Shown here in pieces: positions 25,088 through 37,316 of a stretch of DNA of 39,651 bases (the first letter of the stretch is position 1; the number at the start of each line of letters is the position of its first letter). The notes beneath the pieces are model-generated. The model was not told where the DNA came from and made no database searches. It saw nothing but the letters and a program-made list of their open reading frames with translations. The position numbers were made by a program, and so were the translations under genes. The DNA is from Burkholderiales bacterium (lineage in GTDB: Bacteria; Pseudomonadota; Gammaproteobacteria; Burkholderiales; Burkholderiaceae_C), in assembly GCA_028868875.1 (NCBI GenBank), contig JAGWTS010000006.1, forward strand, positions 1 to 39,651, in the 5' to 3' direction.

Positions 25088-27418
25088 ATGAGCGATGAAC
25101 ATGGGGCCGCGGAGCACCGCCTGCTGCGCGGCCTGAACGCCGAGCAGCACGCCGCCGTGACGCTGCCGGCCGAGCCGGCCCTGATCCTCGCCGGAGCCGG
25201 TTCGGGCAAGACCCGTGTGCTGACGACGCGCATCGCCTGGCTCATGCAGACGGGGCAGGCCACGCCCGGCGCCATCCTGGCGGTGACGTTCACGAACAAG
25301 GCCGCCAAGGAGATGCTGACGCGCTTGTCGGCGATGCTGCCGATCGCCGTGCGCGGCATGTGGATCGGCACCTTCCACGGCCTGTGCAACCGCTTCCTGC
25401 GCGCCCACTGGAAGCTCGCCGGGCTGCCCCAGGGCTTCCAGATCCTCGACAGCGCCGACCAGCTCTCGGCCGTCAAGCGCGTCATCAAGGCCATGAACCT
25501 CGACGAGGAGCGCTTCGTGCCGAAGCAGGTGACCTGGTTCATCGCCGGGTCCAAGGAAGACGGCAAGCGCCCGCGCGACGTCGAGGTGCGCGACGAGCAC
25601 ACGAGGAAGCTGATCGAGGTCTTCCAGGCCTACGAAGACCAGTGCGAGCGCGAAGGCGTGGTCGATTTCGCCGAGCTGATGCTGCGCAGCTACGAACTGC
25701 TGCGCGACAACGACCCGCTGCGCGAGCATTACCAGCGGCGCTTCCGCCACGTCATGGTCGACGAGTTCCAGGACACGAACCGCCTGCAATACGCCTGGCT
25801 CAAGATGTTCGCGCCGCCGCGCCTGCCGGCGGGCGTCGAGGCGCAAGGCGTGTTCGCGGTCGGCGACGACGACCAGAGCATCTACGCCTTCCGCGGCGCG
25901 CGCGTCGGCAACATGGCCGACTTCGAGCGCGAATACCGGGTCGGGCGAATCATCAAGCTGGAGCAGAACTACCGCTCCTTCGGCCACATCCTGGATTCGG
26001 CCAACGCCCTCATCGCCCACAACGCCCACCGCCTGGGCAAGAACCTGCGCACCGACGCCGGCGCGGGCGAGCCGATCCGGGTCTTCGAGGCGACCAGCGA
26101 TTTCGCCGAGGCGCAATGGTTTCTCGAAGAAGCCCAGGCCCTGCACCGCGCCGGCACGGCGCGCAGCGAGATCGCCTTGCTCTACCGCAGCAATGCCCAA
26201 AGCCGGGTCATCGAGAGCGCGCTCTTCAACGCCGGCATTCCCTACCGCGTCTACGGGGGCTTGCGCTTCTTCGAGCGCGCCGAGATCAAGCATGCGCTGG
26301 CCTATCTGCGCCTGCTCGAGAACCCGAACGACGACACGAGCTTTCTGCGCGTCGTCAACTTCCCGGCGCGCGGCATCGGCGCGCGCACGATCGAGCAGTT
26401 GCAGGACGCGGCGCGCCAGAGCGGGCGCAGCCTGGCGCAAAGCGCGGGCGCGGTCGGCGGCAAGGCGGGGGCGAACCTGCAGGCCTTCGTCGCCCTCGTC
26501 GACGCCTTGCGCGGCTCGACCACGGGACTGACGCTGCGCGAAATCATCGACCAGGTGCTGCAGGCGAGCGGCCTCGTCGACTTCTACCGCGGCGAGAAGG
26601 AAGGCCAGGACCGGGTCGAGAACCTCGAGGAACTGGTCAACGCGGCCGAGAGCTTCGTGACCCAGGAAGGCTTCGGCAAGGATGCGGTGGCGCTGCCGGT
26701 GGACGAGCAGGCGGGGGCGGTCGCGCCCGATGCCGAGACCGGCGAGATCGTCTCGCCGCTGGCCGCCTTTCTCACCCACGCCTCGCTCGAGGCCGGCGAC
26801 AACCAGGCCCAGGCCGGCGCCGATGCGGTGCAGCTGATGACGGTGCATTCGGCCAAGGGCCTGGAGTTCGACGCCGTCTTCATCACCGGCATCGAGGAAG
26901 GGCTGTTCCCGCACGAGCAGTCGCTGTCGGACGCCGACGGCGTCGAGGAAGAGCGGCGCCTGATGTACGTGGCGATCACGCGCGCGCGCCGGCGCCTGTA
27001 CCTGAGCTTCAGCCAGACGCGCATGCTGCACGGCCAGACGCGCTACAACGTGAAGAGCCGCTTCATCGACGAGCTGCCCGAGGAAGCGCTGAAGTGGATC
27101 ACGCCGAAGAAGCAGGCCTTCGGCTCGGGCTATGCGCGCGAATACGAACAGGCCTGGAACCGCGGCAGCGGCTTGTCGGGCATCGTCGGCGCCGGGCGCG
27201 TGGCCGCGCCGGCGCCGCCGCCCTTCACGCCGCGCCAGGCGCCGGCCGGCACCGGCGGACTGCGGGCCGGCCAGTCGGTGTTCCACAACAAGTTCGGCGA
27301 AGGCGTGATCCTCACCCTCGAAGGCGGCGGTGCCGACGCCCGGGTCCAGGTCAACTTCGGCCGCCACGGCACGAAGTGGCTGCTGCTGGCGATGGCCAAG
27401 CTCACCCCGGTGTCCTGA
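25088..27418 (+). CDS. uvrD: UvrD/PcrA-type DNA helicase
   Basis: A 776-residue superfamily 1A 3'-5' helicase used in nucleotide excision and mismatch repair. The motifs are in order: Q-motif LNAEQHAAV, Walker [20 protein letters not shown], motif Ia [22 protein letters not shown], Walker [13 protein letters not shown], motif [16 protein letters not shown], motif IV EQNYRS, motif [14 protein letters not shown] and motif [15 protein letters not shown]. The C-terminus has the short basic, Gly/Pro linker and a Tudor-like end ([18 protein letters not shown]) that binds RNA polymerase in UvrD/PcrA. This tail separates it from Rep. Confidence 0.95.
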   Translation: MSDEHGAAEHRLLRGLNAEQHAAVTLPAEPALILAGAGSGKTRVLTTRIAWLMQTGQATPGAILAVTFTNKAAKEMLTRLSAMLPIAVRGMWIGTFHGLCNRFLRAHWKLAGLPQGFQILDSADQLSAVKRVIKAMNLDEERFVPKQVTWFIAGSKEDGKRPRDVEVRDEHTRKLIEVFQAYEDQCEREGVVDFAELMLRSYELLRDNDPLREHYQRRFRHVMVDEFQDTNRLQYAWLKMFAPPRLPAGVEAQGVFAVGDDDQSIYAFRGARVGNMADFEREYRVGRIIKLEQNYRSFGHILDSANALIAHNAHRLGKNLRTDAGAGEPIRVFEATSDFAEAQWFLEEAQALHRAGTARSEIALLYRSNAQSRVIESALFNAGIPYRVYGGLRFFERAEIKHALAYLRLLENPNDDTSFLRVVNFPARGIGARTIEQLQDAARQSGRSLAQSAGAVGGKAGANLQAFVALVDALRGSTTGLTLREIIDQVLQASGLVDFYRGEKEGQDRVENLEELVNAAESFVTQEGFGKDAVALPVDEQAGAVAPDAETGEIVSPLAAFLTHASLEAGDNQAQAGADAVQLMTVHSAKGLEFDAVFITGIEEGLFPHEQSLSDADGVEEERRLMYVAITRARRRLYLSFSQTRMLHGQTRYNVKSRFIDELPEEALKWITPKKQAFGSGYAREYEQAWNRGSGLSGIVGAGRVAAPAPPPFTPRQAPAGTGGLRAGQSVFHNKFGEGVILTLEGGGADARVQVNFGRHGTKWLLLAMAKLTPVS

Positions 27419-27467
27419 GCGCCGTTGTAATCTCCGGGCTCCGATGGATCGCCTGGAGGTTCGAGCG

Positions 27468-29177
<1,710 letters not shown>

Positions 29178-29181
29178 ATTA

Positions 29182-29197
29182 AATGGACCGGTCCATT
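29182..29197. promoter_or_regulatory. 16-bp palindrome, TetR-type operator candidate
   Basis: AATGGACCGGTCCATT is a perfect 16-base palindrome in an AT-rich stretch 4 bases after the acyl-CoA synthetase stop and about 60 bases before the sigma-28 promoter of chemoreceptor 2. Its GACCGGTC core with AT-rich ends is the usual shape of TetR-family operators. No tetR gene is in the window. As RNA it could also form a short 6-bp hairpin with a CCGG loop. Confidence 0.5.
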
Positions 29198-29204
29198 AAA
29201 CGGG

Positions 29205-29236
29205 CCAGCAATTTCATCAAATATTGAATTTGCTGG
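29205..29236 (+). terminator. 12-bp imperfect hairpin after the acyl-CoA synthetase gene
   Basis: CCAGCAATTTCA (29205-29216) and TGAATTTGCTGG (29225-29236) pair with a single mismatch across an 8-base loop. It lies 28 bases after the synthetase stop, in DNA much richer in A+T than its surroundings. There is no U-tract, so it may terminate with Rho, protect the 3' end, or be a second protein-binding site. Confidence 0.4.
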
Positions 29237-29254
29237 AAATTCGACACCAAATAC

Positions 29255-29282
29255 TCAAGCGACGGCGGCCCCGGGCCGATAA
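29255..29282 (+). promoter_or_regulatory. Sigma-28 (FliA) promoter of chemoreceptor 2
   Basis: TCAAG (29255-29259), 15 bases, then a perfect GCCGATAA (29275-29282). This is the Pseudomonas/betaproteobacterial form of the FliA promoter, with spacing one base longer than the E. coli consensus. Transcription should start near 29290, about 59 bases before the ATG. Confidence 0.65.
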
Positions 29283-29348
29283 GGGAGAACACCGTGCGGG
29301 ACGGGTGGTGCAGTTCCACCCGAATACGCCGGCGCTCAGGAGTATTCG

Positions 29349-31421
29349 ATGTCGAGTTCCGTGCTGTCACCTGTGGAAGCAGGCTCCGCTTTTGCGAATT
29401 CAGGCCAGGCCCGGGAAGCCGATGCACTGAGCGAATCCGGATTCTTCGAATTCTTCCGTTTTCACGGTTTCTGGGCACCCGGTGTGCGCGCCTTTCGCCG
29501 CATGGCTTTTCGCGCCAAGGCGTTCTGGATCAGTTTCGTCTTCATCGTGCCGATCGCCTTGCTCGGCTGGCAGTATTTCAGCGCCAGGCTGGAGACGGTG
29601 CGCGCCACCGAGGCCGAGCGCGACGGCGTCGCCTTCGCGCGCGACCTGCTGCCGGCGATCCAGCAGGGGCGCGAATTGCGGCGCTTCACGATGGCCGAGG
29701 CGCTGAGCGCCAAGCCCGCCCCCGAGCTCGCCGCGGTGCGCGGGCGGCTCGAATCCGAACTCGCGCGGCTGCGCGAGGACGACACCCGCCTTGGCGCCGC
29801 CCTGGGCACCCACGAGAGGGTGGCGGGGCTCGACGAGGCCTTGCAGGCCACGGCGCCGGCATCGGCGGGCCTGCTCGAGGTCTACGCCAGCCACAACAAG
29901 TTCAACGACGTGTTGATCGCGCTGATGGAGAAGATCGCCGACGGCAGCGGGCTGACGCTCGACCCCGATCTCGACACCTACTACATGATGGACGCCGCGC
30001 TCACCGCCGCCCCGGTTCTGCTCGAGCAGACCGCGCGCATGCGCGTTCTCGCCGCGGGCGTCACCGCGACGGGGCAAGGCACGGGCGATGCCGCGGGCGA
30101 ACTGGCGCGCGAGGACGGACTCGCCGCCTACATCGGGGACCAGTTGCGCTCGGATCTGCGCAAGGTCCTGGGGGTGCACCCGGAGCTGAAGCCGGCGCTG
30201 GACCCGGCTGACGCGATCAAGGCCGTCGAGGGATTCCGCGGGCTCGGCGCCGCGGCGCCCGAAGCCAGGGCCGACGCGGCGAGGGCGGCGCGGATCGACA
30301 AGGCGGGCGGGGTCCTCGCCGACACGCTCGAGGAACTCCAGAAGCGCGACCTCGATGCGCTGGACGCCCGGCTCGAAGAGCGCGCGCAGGGCGCGCGCCT
30401 GGACATGGAACTCGTCGCCGCGGCGCTGGCGGCGAGCCTGCTGGTGGCGGCCTACCTCTTTCATTCCTTCTCGCTCGTGATGAGCGGCGGCCTGAACGAG
30501 GTGCGGCGTCACCTCGGCCTGATGGCAGGCGGCGACCTCACGAGCTCGCCCACGCCCTGGGGCAAGGACGACGCGGCCGAGCTGATGCATTCGCTGCGCG
30601 AGACCCAGGAGTCGATGCGCCGCATCGTGAGCCAGGTGCGCGGCGCCTCGGAGAACATCGTCGCCTCGACCGGCGAGATCTCGAACGGGACGAACGACCT
30701 CTCGGCGCGCACCGAGCATTCGGCGTCGAACCTCCAGGAGTCCGCGGCGGCGATGGAAGAGATCTCGGGCACCGTGCGCCAGACCGCGGTCAACGCCCAG
30801 GACGCCTCCCGCCTCGCCGGTGCCAATGCGGTGGCGGCGGCGCGTGGCGGCGAGATCATCGCGCGCATGGTCGACACGATGCACGCCATCCACGGCTCGT
30901 CGAGCCGGATCAGCGACATCATCGGCACGATCGACGGCATCGCCTTCCAGACCAACATCCTCGCGCTCAACGCCGCCGTCGAAGCGGCGCGCGCCGGCGA
31001 GGCCGGGCGCGGCTTCGCCGTGGTCGCCTCGGAAGTGCGTGCGCTCTCGCAGCGCACCACGGTCGCGGCGCGCGAGATCAAGACGCTGATCGCCGACAGC
31101 GTCGAGAAGGTCGCCCAGGGCACCCAGATCGTGAGTGCGGCCGGCGGCACGATCGGCGAGATCGTCGAGACCAGCAAGAACGTGAACCGCTTGCTCAACG
31201 AGATCGCGACCGGCGCCGCGGAGCAGGCGCGCGGCGTGGCGCAGACGACGCAGGCGGTGCAGGACCTGGACAACCTGACGCAGCAGAACGCGGCGCTGGT
31301 CGAGCAGACCGCGGCTGCCGCCGCGTCCTTGAAGGATCAGGCCGGTGCCCTCGCCTCCGAGGTTGCGCAGTTCCGTCTGCCGCACCACGCGGCGCCTGGG
31401 CGGGCCCCGTCCTTGCTCTGA
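29349..31421 (+). CDS. Methyl-accepting chemotaxis protein 2
   Basis: A 690-residue chemoreceptor. It has an unusual cytoplasmic N-terminal segment of about 50 residues (with SGFFEFFRFHGFWAPG), then membrane helix 1 (FWISFVFIVPIALLGWQYF) and a large mostly helical periplasmic domain of about 280 residues. Membrane helix 2 follows (LVAAALAASLLVAAYLF), then HAMP (LGLMAGGDLTSSPTPWG) and the signalling hairpin with the invariant tip [20 protein letters not shown]. No CheR-binding pentapeptide is seen at the end. Start ATG at 29349 with AGGAG six bases upstream (29338-29342). A strong sigma-28 promoter precedes it. The ligand is unknown. Confidence 0.95.
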   Translation: MSSSVLSPVEAGSAFANSGQAREADALSESGFFEFFRFHGFWAPGVRAFRRMAFRAKAFWISFVFIVPIALLGWQYFSARLETVRATEAERDGVAFARDLLPAIQQGRELRRFTMAEALSAKPAPELAAVRGRLESELARLREDDTRLGAALGTHERVAGLDEALQATAPASAGLLEVYASHNKFNDVLIALMEKIADGSGLTLDPDLDTYYMMDAALTAAPVLLEQTARMRVLAAGVTATGQGTGDAAGELAREDGLAAYIGDQLRSDLRKVLGVHPELKPALDPADAIKAVEGFRGLGAAAPEARADAARAARIDKAGGVLADTLEELQKRDLDALDARLEERAQGARLDMELVAAALAASLLVAAYLFHSFSLVMSGGLNEVRRHLGLMAGGDLTSSPTPWGKDDAAELMHSLRETQESMRRIVSQVRGASENIVASTGEISNGTNDLSARTEHSASNLQESAAAMEEISGTVRQTAVNAQDASRLAGANAVAAARGGEIIARMVDTMHAIHGSSSRISDIIGTIDGIAFQTNILALNAAVEAARAGEAGRGFAVVASEVRALSQRTTVAAREIKTLIADSVEKVAQGTQIVSAAGGTIGEIVETSKNVNRLLNEIATGAAEQARGVAQTTQAVQDLDNLTQQNAALVEQTAAAAASLKDQAGALASEVAQFRLPHHAAPGRAPSLL

Positions 31422-31491
31422 GCCGCGCGGACGCTCGAGAATCCGCAGCGCTTCGCGCATCGGCCTCACAGGCTGAATCAAGGTTTCCCCA

Positions 31492-31518
31492 CAAAAAGGC
31501 GCCGCAGGGCGCCGATAG
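31492..31518 (+). promoter_or_regulatory. Possible sigma-28 promoter of the HTH-pseudoreceiver gene
   Basis: CAAA (31492-31495), 15 bases, then GCCGATAG (31511-31518). The -10 half matches the FliA consensus at seven of eight positions and the spacing is exact; the -35 half is weaker. The site overlaps a hairpin (31498-31513), so either reading, promoter or terminator, may be the real one. Confidence 0.25.
31493..31513 (-). terminator. Rho-independent terminator reading on the minus strand
   Basis: On the minus strand GGCGCC, a 4-base loop and GGCGCC are followed directly by TTTTT (plus-strand A-tract 31493-31497). This is a short but proper intrinsic terminator. On the plus strand there is no T-run, so it would not end the chemoreceptor 2 transcript. 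No minus-strand gene ends near it; the nearest minus gene stops at 32219, beyond a plus-strand gene. Confidence 0.4.
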
Positions 31519-31601
31519 TTCGCCCATGAGCCTGGGCCAAAGCGCTTCATGCACCGGCTGCCGCGCCGGCGCGCGGCCCCGGCACCATTACACGGTCTTG
31601 C

Positions 31602-31619
31602 GGCCGGTCGCCACCGGCC
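31602..31619. promoter_or_regulatory. Inverted repeat before the HTH gene, possible autoregulatory operator
   Basis: GGCCGGT (31602-31608) and ACCGGCC (31613-31619) form a perfect 7-bp inverted repeat with a 4-base spacer. It ends 16 bases before the start codon of the HTH protein, a typical place for autorepression. In high-GC DNA a chance repeat is possible. Confidence 0.35.
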
Positions 31620-31635
31620 CGATGCGGGGCGCAGC

Positions 31636-32217
31636 ATGAAGCGGATCTACACCACCGCCGAGGCGGCCGCCCGGCTCGAAGTCTCGGTCCAGACGATCCA
31701 GCTCTGGTCCGACGAGGGCCACCTGCCGGCCTGGCGCACCAAGGGGGGCCACCGCCGCGTCGACGCCGACGCGGTCGATGCGATGGCGGCCCGGCACGCC
31801 CAGGACGCGGGCTCGGGCTCGGCGCGGATGTCGATCATCGCGATCGAGCAGGAGGCCGAGGCCGAGCAGTCGCTGCGCAGCCAGTTGCGCGAGGTCTGCG
31901 CAGACGCCGATGTACGATTTTTCGGCGATGTGTTCGCGGCCTTGCTCGACGCCGGCCGCGCGGTGCCGGACCTGCTCATCCTCGACAGCGCGATGCCGGG
32001 CGCCGATCCGCTGGCGCTGGTGCAGGCCCTCGGCCGCCTGCCGGCGACACAAGGCGTGCGCGTGGTGCTCACCAGCCGTCACGGCAGCGGCGGGCGCCCG
32101 GACCTGATCGAGCTGCCGCACGGCGTGGCCTGGCTGCCCAGGCCCTTCTCGGCGACGCACCTGGGTTCGGCGCTCGAGCGCGCGGCGCCGACGGCGCAGC
32201 ACCGGCAAGCCGGCTGA
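31636..32217 (+). CDS. MerR/excisionase-type HTH protein fused to a degenerate receiver domain
   Basis: A 193-residue protein. Residues 1-55 form a winged-helix DNA-binding domain of the MerR/excisionase type (YTTAEAAARLEVSVQTIQLW, EGHLPAWRTKGGHRRVD). Residues 65-185 look like a response-regulator receiver: an acidic start IIAIEQE, the aspartate in LLILDSAMPGADPL (Asp117), VRVVLTSRH, and the conserved lysine position changed to Arg169 in WLPRPFS. The acidic pocket and lysine are therefore not standard, so phosphorylation is doubtful. I chose the ATG at 31636 because it starts the HTH domain; the frame is open 29 codons further. It is downstream of chemoreceptor 2 and could be a motility-linked regulator, but targets are unknown. 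Confidence 0.8.
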   Translation: MKRIYTTAEAAARLEVSVQTIQLWSDEGHLPAWRTKGGHRRVDADAVDAMAARHAQDAGSGSARMSIIAIEQEAEAEQSLRSQLREVCADADVRFFGDVFAALLDAGRAVPDLLILDSAMPGADPLALVQALGRLPATQGVRVVLTSRHGSGGRPDLIELPHGVAWLPRPFSATHLGSALERAAPTAQHRQAG

Positions 32218-32218
32218 T

Positions 32219-33031
32219 TCAGGCCTCGATGCGCGGCGCCCCCTCGGCGCTGCCGAAGCTGTCGTTGAAGGTGAACAGCAGAGAGACGTAGAACACGGTC
32301 GAGAACAGCAGCCCGGCGGGCAGCGCGACGAGCGAGCCGATCTGGCCCATGCCGAGCAGGCCGAAGGCGATGGCGGCGAAAGCGCCGAAGCCGATCACGA
32401 TGCCGACCCAGACCAGGGCATAGACGAAGAATGCGCCCTTGCTGCGCCAGACCGCCAGCGTGCTCGAGAACAAGGCCTGGCCCACGCTCTGGCCGCCCCA
32501 GTGCACCAGTGCCGGGGCGTGCCAGAAGGGCACGGACAGCAGGGTTGCGAGCGCGGTGCCGGTGAGCGCGGCGGCGCTCACGGCGCGGTCGGCGAGGAGC
32601 GCGTCGATCTCTTCGGGGGCCGCCGGTCCGCCCGCCATCAGCGTTTGCAGCCGCTCCATCGCGCCGCCCGAGATCTGGTCGCACAGCAGCAGGATGGCGA
32701 TCGCCGCGCAGCCGTAGATCAAGCACAGGATGGCGAGCGAGCGCCGCCGCGCCGGGTCGCCCTGCAGCGGCAGCACGAACTGCGACGGCCGCACCGGGCC
32801 GTCGAGCAGTGCCGACTGGCTCGCCACCATGAAGCCCAGCGACAGCAGCGGCAGCGTCATCATCTGCAGCAGCGCGCCGATGAAGGGCACGAGCGAAAGC
32901 GCCAGCGCCGCGAACAGGAAGACGACGAACATCATCGTGAACCCGAGCGGGCGCCGTGCATACAGCGCAAAGGCATCGCGCAGCCAGCGCGCGCCGCGCC
33001 CTGGTTCCACGCGCTTGAGGATCAGGGGCAT
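32219..33031 (-). CDS. BPSS1780-family polytopic membrane protein
   Basis: A 270-residue inner-membrane protein with five or six hydrophobic helices (GFTMMFVVFLFAALALSLVP, LAILCLIYGCAAIAILLLC, FFVYALVWVGIVIGFGAFAA and others) and a soluble stretch in the middle (MERLQTLMAGGPAAPEEIDA). It fits the BPSS1780 family, known from Burkholderiales but without assigned function. The early segment AFALYARRPLGFT is typical. The start at 33031 lies inside the end of thrB (10-base overlap, 33022-33031), so it is translated with that gene. Its stop lies 2 bases from the convergent HTH gene. Confidence 0.78.
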   Translation of the reverse strand: MPLILKRVEPGRGARWLRDAFALYARRPLGFTMMFVVFLFAALALSLVPFIGALLQMMTLPLLSLGFMVASQSALLDGPVRPSQFVLPLQGDPARRRSLAILCLIYGCAAIAILLLCDQISGGAMERLQTLMAGGPAAPEEIDALLADRAVSAAALTGTALATLLSVPFWHAPALVHWGGQSVGQALFSSTLAVWRSKGAFFVYALVWVGIVIGFGAFAAIAFGLLGMGQIGSLVALPAGLLFSTVFYVSLLFTFNDSFGSAEGAPRIEA

Positions 33032-33999
33032 GGCGGTTCGGGGTGCCAGGGTGAATCGATGCGGGCGCGCAAGACGCGCTCGAAATGGGACGGGTCCTTG
33101 GCCTGCAGCAGCGCCGCCGCGCGCGGCAGGTGCCAGTCCCACAGGCGCGAGATCCAGAAGCGCAGCGCCGCGGCGCGCAGCAGGCCCGGCATGAGCCGGC
33201 GCTCGGCGCCTTCGAGCGGGCGCTCGGCCTCGTAGGCGGCGACGAAGGCGGCGGCGCGTTCTTCATCGAGGCGGCCGCTCGCGAGGTCGCAGCACCAGTC
33301 GTTGAGGCAGACCGCGATGTCGAAGAGCCAGGCGTCGCTGCCGGCGAAATAGAAGTCGAAGAAGCCGCACAGCCGGTCTTCGCCCGCGGTCTCGTCGAAC
33401 ATCACGTTGTCGCGGAAGAGGTCGGCGTGGATAGTCCCGCGCGGCAGCGCCCGGCCCGCGGCCGACTCGGCCAGCTCCTGCTGGAACTCGAGTTCGCTGG
33501 CCAGCAGCGCGGCCTGATCGGCGCCGACGTGGGGCAGCACCACCGGCACCGTCTCCTGCCACCAGGCCAGGCCGCGCAGGTGCGGCTGTTCGCGCCCGAA
33601 GTCGCGCCCGGCCCGGTGCATGCGCGCGAGCATGGCGCCGACCTGGGCGCAATGGGCGGCGTCGGGGGCCAGGCGGTGGCTGCCCGGCAGCCGCGTCACC
33701 ACCGCGGCCGGCTTGCCGGCGAGCGTGTGCAGCAGCCTGCCGTCGGGCGCGGCTTGCGGCGCCGGCACCGGAATGCCGCGCTCGGCGAGATGGCGCATCA
33801 GTTCGAGGTAGTAGGGCAGCTGCTCCGGCGTCAGGCGCTCGAACAGCGTCAGCACCCATTGGCCCGAGGCGGTGCTGGCGTAGTAGTTGGTGTTCTCGAT
33901 GCCCGAGCGGATGCCGCGCAGGTCGGTCAGCGGCCCCAGCCCGATGCGGCGGAGCAAGGCGTCGGCTTCGGCGAAGCCGACCTCGGTGTAGACGGCCAT
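33022..33999 (-). CDS. thrB: Homoserine kinase, ThrB2 (choline-kinase-fold) type
   Basis: A 325-residue kinase of the aminoglycoside-phosphotransferase/choline-kinase fold, the form of homoserine kinase used by many proteobacteria instead of the GHMP type. It phosphorylates L-homoserine in threonine synthesis. The N-terminus MAVYTEVGFAEADALLRRI, GIRSGIENTNYYASTASG, the catalytic loop GTIHADLFRDNVMF and the metal motif CGFFDFYFAGSDAWLFDIA are characteristic. Its ATG directly follows the stop of the DUF2782 gene (TGAATG) and its end overlaps the BPSS1780 gene, so the three form a tight operon. Confidence 0.92.
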   Translation of the reverse strand: MAVYTEVGFAEADALLRRIGLGPLTDLRGIRSGIENTNYYASTASGQWVLTLFERLTPEQLPYYLELMRHLAERGIPVPAPQAAPDGRLLHTLAGKPAAVVTRLPGSHRLAPDAAHCAQVGAMLARMHRAGRDFGREQPHLRGLAWWQETVPVVLPHVGADQAALLASELEFQQELAESAAGRALPRGTIHADLFRDNVMFDETAGEDRLCGFFDFYFAGSDAWLFDIAVCLNDWCCDLASGRLDEERAAAFVAAYEAERPLEGAERRLMPGLLRAAALRFWISRLWDWHLPRAAALLQAKDPSHFERVLRARIDSPWHPEPPCP

Positions 34000-34317
34000 T
34001 CAGTACGAGAAGAGATGCCAGCGCGCCTGGCCGGCGCCGTCGCCGCTGGCTTGCGAGGGGTCGTGCGCGCCGCTGGACGGGACGACCGCGTATTGGAAGG
34101 GCAGGCCGGGGATCCGGCTCTTGACGACGATGCTGCGGGTCTCGCCGCGCACGCGCAACTCGTCGATGCGCACGTCCTTGCCGACCGTGACCTGGTGCTG
34201 CACCACCGGCTCGGGCGTGCGAGGCGCCGGCACGGCCGGCGCTTCGGCAGCGGCTGGGGCCGCGCGCGCGGCGGCGCAGGCCGCCAGCAGCAGGAGGGCG
34301 CAACTCAGGGTTTTCAT
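34000..34317 (-). CDS. Small secreted DUF2782-family protein
   Basis: A 105-residue exported protein. The signal peptide is MKTLSCALLLLAACAAARA. LAAC at residues 11-14 could be a lipobox, which would make it a lipoprotein; cleavage after ARA is the alternative. The mature part has a Pro/Ala-rich linker, then a compact C-terminal domain (VRIDELRVRGETRSIVVKS, then LPFQYAVVPS) as in DUF2782 proteins, which are regularly found beside polA and thrB in betaproteobacteria. Function unknown. It is divergent from polA across 54 bases, with its TAGAAT box (34331-34326) only 8 bases before the ATG. Confidence 0.82.
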   Translation of the reverse strand: MKTLSCALLLLAACAAARAAPAAAEAPAVPAPRTPEPVVQHQVTVGKDVRIDELRVRGETRSIVVKSRIPGLPFQYAVVPSSGAHDPSQASGDGAGQARWHLFSY

Positions 34318-34325
34318 CGACCCCG

Positions 34326-34331
34326 ATTCTA
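34326..34331 (-). promoter_or_regulatory. -10 box of the DUF2782-thrB operon, 8 bases before the start codon
   Basis: TAGAAT on the minus strand, then 8 bases, then the ATG at 34317. There is no Shine-Dalgarno sequence, so the operon mRNA probably starts at or next to the start codon. Confidence 0.55.
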
Positions 34332-34357
34332 CGCAGCGCCCGGCGTCGGGGCCGCGC

Positions 34358-34363
34358 CACAAT
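34358..34363 (+). promoter_or_regulatory. -10 box of polA, 8 bases before the start codon
   Basis: CACAAT, then 8 bases, then the polA ATG at 34372, with no Shine-Dalgarno sequence. It is arranged back to back with the DUF2782 promoter inside a 54-base divergent gap. Confidence 0.45.
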
Positions 34364-34371
34364 CCGCGCCT

Positions 34372-37137
<2,766 letters not shown>

Positions 37138-37144
37138 ATGGGCT

Positions 37145-37214
37145 CCCCCCCGAAGCGCCTTCGGCGCTCCCCCCCAGGGGGGCACCGCTGGCGGACCGGC
37201 GGAGCCGGATCCGC
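37145..37214. repeat. Hairpin-rich intergenic repeat element after polA
   Basis: Three structures follow one another: a C6 tract (37145-37150) with a G6 tract further on (37177-37182), a hairpin AGCGCC-TTC-GGCGCT (37154-37168), and a hairpin GCGGACCGGC/GCCGGATCCGC with one bulged base (37191-37214). Short CCCCCC-hairpin-CCCCCC-GGGGGG modules like this recur between genes in Comamonadaceae-type genomes, as far as I recall. It starts 7 bases after the polA stop and may act as its terminator or mRNA end, though there is no T-run. An imperfect copy of 37203-37223 recurs at 37276-37296 (18 of 21 bases). Confidence 0.55.
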
Positions 37215-37316
37215 GGCGGTCGCTTGAGCCGTTGGGAGAGGTCGTCGCGTTTTGGCGAACCGTTCTCGCGGGGAAAGCCGGAATCGCGGCGGTTGCGCGA
37301 GGCGCGCGGTGAATCG

